Both the position numbers and the translations under genes were made by a program. The notes under the pieces are model-generated. The model had not been told where the DNA came from. It made no database searches and was given only the letters and a program-made list of their open reading frames with translations. From positions 4,000,001 to 4,064,000 of the forward strand of contig NZ_CP040297.1 in the NCBI RefSeq assembly GCF_013393945.1: DNA of 64,000 nucleotides, in the 5' to 3' direction. Below, piece by piece: positions 62,274 to 64,000 of the stretch (within the stretch, counting starts at the first letter, position 1; every line of letters starts with the position of its first letter). The DNA is from Nostoc sp. TCL26-01. Its GTDB lineage: Bacteria > Cyanobacteriota > Cyanobacteriia > Cyanobacteriales > Nostocaceae.

Positions 62274-63257
62274 ATGAATGAACTAAATTCAACTTTACCA
62301 CTAATCTCTGTAATTATACCAGCTTATAATTGCGAAAAAACTATCAAAGCCACAATAAATTCTGTTTTACAGCAAACTTTTGTAAATTTTGAATTAATTG
62401 TCATTAATGATGGTTCTCAGGACTCAACTGTAGACGTTATTGCTAAAATTCAAGACCCCCGACTCAAAGTATTTTCTTTTGAAAATGCAGGCGGAAATGT
62501 GAGTCGGAATCGGGGATTAAATTTGGCGGTAGGTAACTTCATCAGCTTTTTGGATGCCGATGATATCTGGACATCAGATAAATTGGAATCTCAGTTGACA
62601 GCATTAAAGAAAAACCCAGAAGCGAAAGTTGCTTATAGCTGGACTAACTACATTGATGAAGATGGTAACTTTTTAGTGGCGGGGACACATACAACTGTCA
62701 ATGGCAATGTCTACGCAGATTTACTAGTTAACAACTTTTTAGAAAATGGTTCCAACCCTTTAATTTCTAGAGAAGCTTTAATAGAATTGGGTGGTTTTGA
62801 TGAATCTCTCAAGGCTGCTCAAGATTGGGATATGTGGTTGCGATTAGCTGCACATAATTCTTTTGTTGCTGTGCCTGTGGTACAAATATTGTATCGAGTT
62901 AGCGGTAATTCATTATCTTCCAATCTTGTCAGGCAAGAAAAAGCCTGTTTACAAGTACTTGAACGAGCTTATAGAGCAGCGCCTAATATAGGTAATCATA
63001 TTTTGCATTTAAGCTTGGCTAACCTTTATAAATATCTAGCTTGTAAAGCTCTACAACAGCCATTTCAGAGAAAAAAAGGTGCAAATGCAGTCAAGTTCGT
63101 TTGGCACTACTTCCTTTATGATACTTCTAGATGGCAACGATTAAACTTAATCTTCAAGCTTTTTATCAAAGCTATGTTTATCATGATTTTGCCTGCGGAT
63201 ATATCTACAGTTTTACTTACTAAACCAAGAGTCAAAACTTTACAGCCACAGTTTTAA
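62274..63257 (+). CDS. Family 2 glycosyltransferase of the hps operon
   Basis: The 327-residue protein begins PLISVIIPAYNCEKTIKATI and has LIVINDGSQDST, NFISFLDADDIWTSDKL and KAAQDWDMWLRLA, the classical GT2 layout. The start is an ATG. It is less like the two preceding glycosyltransferases and may be HpsG. It is separated from them by a MITE-like element. Confidence 0.87.
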   Translation: MNELNSTLPLISVIIPAYNCEKTIKATINSVLQQTFVNFELIVINDGSQDSTVDVIAKIQDPRLKVFSFENAGGNVSRNRGLNLAVGNFISFLDADDIWTSDKLESQLTALKKNPEAKVAYSWTNYIDEDGNFLVAGTHTTVNGNVYADLLVNNFLENGSNPLISREALIELGGFDESLKAAQDWDMWLRLAAHNSFVAVPVVQILYRVSGNSLSSNLVRQEKACLQVLERAYRAAPNIGNHILHLSLANLYKYLACKALQQPFQRKKGANAVKFVWHYFLYDTSRWQRLNLIFKLFIKAMFIMILPADISTVLLTKPRVKTLQPQF

Positions 63258-63296
63258 CTAATATCTGGTAGTTAAAATTCTTCATTTATATATCAG

Positions 63297-63854
63297 GTGC
63301 ATCGATTATATTTCGTTCATAGAAAAGATATCTTAAAAAATTGCTCTACTGACGGTTTTTCTATCCCGGAAATATTAGCAGTTCTTTTAATGATTGGTAT
63401 ACTAGCCGCTATAGGATTACCCAGTTGGTTGGCTTCTCTAGAAATTCAGCGTCTCAATAAAGCGCAAAATGAAGTTTACAATGCCATGCGGCAAGCCCAA
63501 AGCCAAGCCAGCAAGGAAAAATTGTCTTGGCAAGCTAGCTTTCGTGAGCAAAATGGTGTGGTTCAATGGGCTGTTCATCCGATGAGTGTGAATCCTGCTG
63601 CTGCATACTGGAATGACTTAGATGCGAATGTGCGTCTAGATGACGAAACAACTTTACAGCAGTCTAGCGGTGTCAGGCGCATCCAGTTTGATTATCAAGG
63701 TAATGTCAGACAACCACCTTTAGGAAGGATTACTTTATCTGGTAAATATGGTGGCAAGGTCAAGCGTTGTGTGTATGTTTCCACTATTTTAGGAGCCGTA
63801 CGTACAGCAAAGGAGCGTAGTACAGCTAATAGTGGGGGTGATTATTGTTATTAG
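63297..63854 (+). CDS. Pseudopilin, second GspH/FimT-like copy of the hps operon
   Basis: The 185-residue protein starts with GTG (63297), has a leader of about 20 residues and then DGFSIPEILAVLLMIGILAA, IGLPSWLASLEIQRLNKAQN. The Glu-5 is kept, though a Pro precedes it. The C-terminal KRCVYVSTILGAVRTAKERS matches the hpsD product. It is a paralog of that gene at the other end of the operon. Confidence 0.83.
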   Translation: MHRLYFVHRKDILKNCSTDGFSIPEILAVLLMIGILAAIGLPSWLASLEIQRLNKAQNEVYNAMRQAQSQASKEKLSWQASFREQNGVVQWAVHPMSVNPAAAYWNDLDANVRLDDETTLQQSSGVRRIQFDYQGNVRQPPLGRITLSGKYGGKVKRCVYVSTILGAVRTAKERSTANSGGDYCY

Positions 63855-64000
63855 GCAATAGTCAATGGTCAATGGTCAATAGTCATTATTTCTTCATTTT
63901 GAATTTTGAATTTTGAATTGATCCTCACTCCCTCACTCCCTCACTCAGCACGGGCTAAACGCCCCGCTTCCGCTAACAGCACTCACTACTCCTTAATCAA
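63855..64000. repeat. STRR and GCACGGGC module at the right edge
   Basis: After the pseudopilin there are TCAATGG heptamers, a GAATTTT triplicate, CACTCCCT units and another copy (63948-63983) of the GCACGGGC...CAGCACT module seen on both sides of thiD. No gene is visible to the window edge. Confidence 0.75.

Overview
The window comes from a filamentous, heterocyst-forming cyanobacterium of the Nostoc/Anabaena group. Four things show this: a nifB-fdxN-nifS-nifU-nifH-nifD cluster, a nifD gene split at the classic 11-bp recombination site of the nifD excision element, a hetF gene preceded by a tandem array of NsiR1-type small RNA genes, and a hormogonium polysaccharide (hps) operon. HIP1 octamers (GCGATCGC) and tandem heptamer repeats (STRRs) are frequent throughout, as is typical of this group.

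Layout. 1-2660 is the nifD-proximal end of a nifD excision element. Its cargo is the end of BrnT, BrnA, a retropepsin-like protein, a PIN-domain protein with a small partner, and an LRAT-like permuted-papain protein. 2635-9442 is the nif cluster on the minus strand, read right to left as nifB, fdxN, nifS, nifU, nifH, nifD. nifB has a leader of about 1 kb with four copies of TTGTACT and a hairpin. 10468-14136 is a decayed accessory island holding toxin-antitoxin pairs, an orphan antitoxin, a DUF6888/DUF6887 pair, and fragments of DUF2887, PIN, WD40 and RTX genes. 14404-36774 carries mostly housekeeping and envelope genes: dienelactone hydrolase, GNAT, alpha-amylase, LMW phosphatase, HtrA protease, CadD-like transporter, an acetyltransferase with two glycosyltransferases, cobU, a PucC-like transporter, an inositol phosphatase, an alcohol dehydrogenase, thiD, a subtilase and a thioredoxin-like protein.

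37200-38900 holds about eleven repeats upstream of hetF. At least eight are complete minus-strand small RNA genes, each with a TCCGGA-type -35 box, a TAGAAC-like -10 box at a constant 16-bp spacing, and a Rho-independent terminator. They are therefore antisense to any long hetF leader. 39058-51545 carries hetF, a histidine kinase, a peptidoglycan-binding/HEAT protein, an EamA transporter, a HigA-like gene with an in-frame stop, a methyltransferase, htpG and rpmB. 52137-63854 is the hps operon on the plus strand: hpsA, three pseudopilins, three glycosyltransferases (two of them tandem paralogs) and a further pseudopilin.

How the parts work together. nifB makes the FeMo-co precursor, nifS and nifU supply Fe-S clusters, and nifH/nifD encode nitrogenase subunits; nifD is completed only after the element is excised in the heterocyst. 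HetF and the NsiR1-type RNAs belong to heterocyst differentiation. The hps operon belongs to the alternative fate, motile hormogonia.

I found no convincing tRNA, rRNA, CRISPR array or intact transposase gene. I cannot claim a wholly new system. The signals most worth following are the NsiR1-type array, the cargo of the nifD element, the nifB leader motifs, a multi-hairpin element at 19036-19161 and a family of about 100-bp MITE-like elements.
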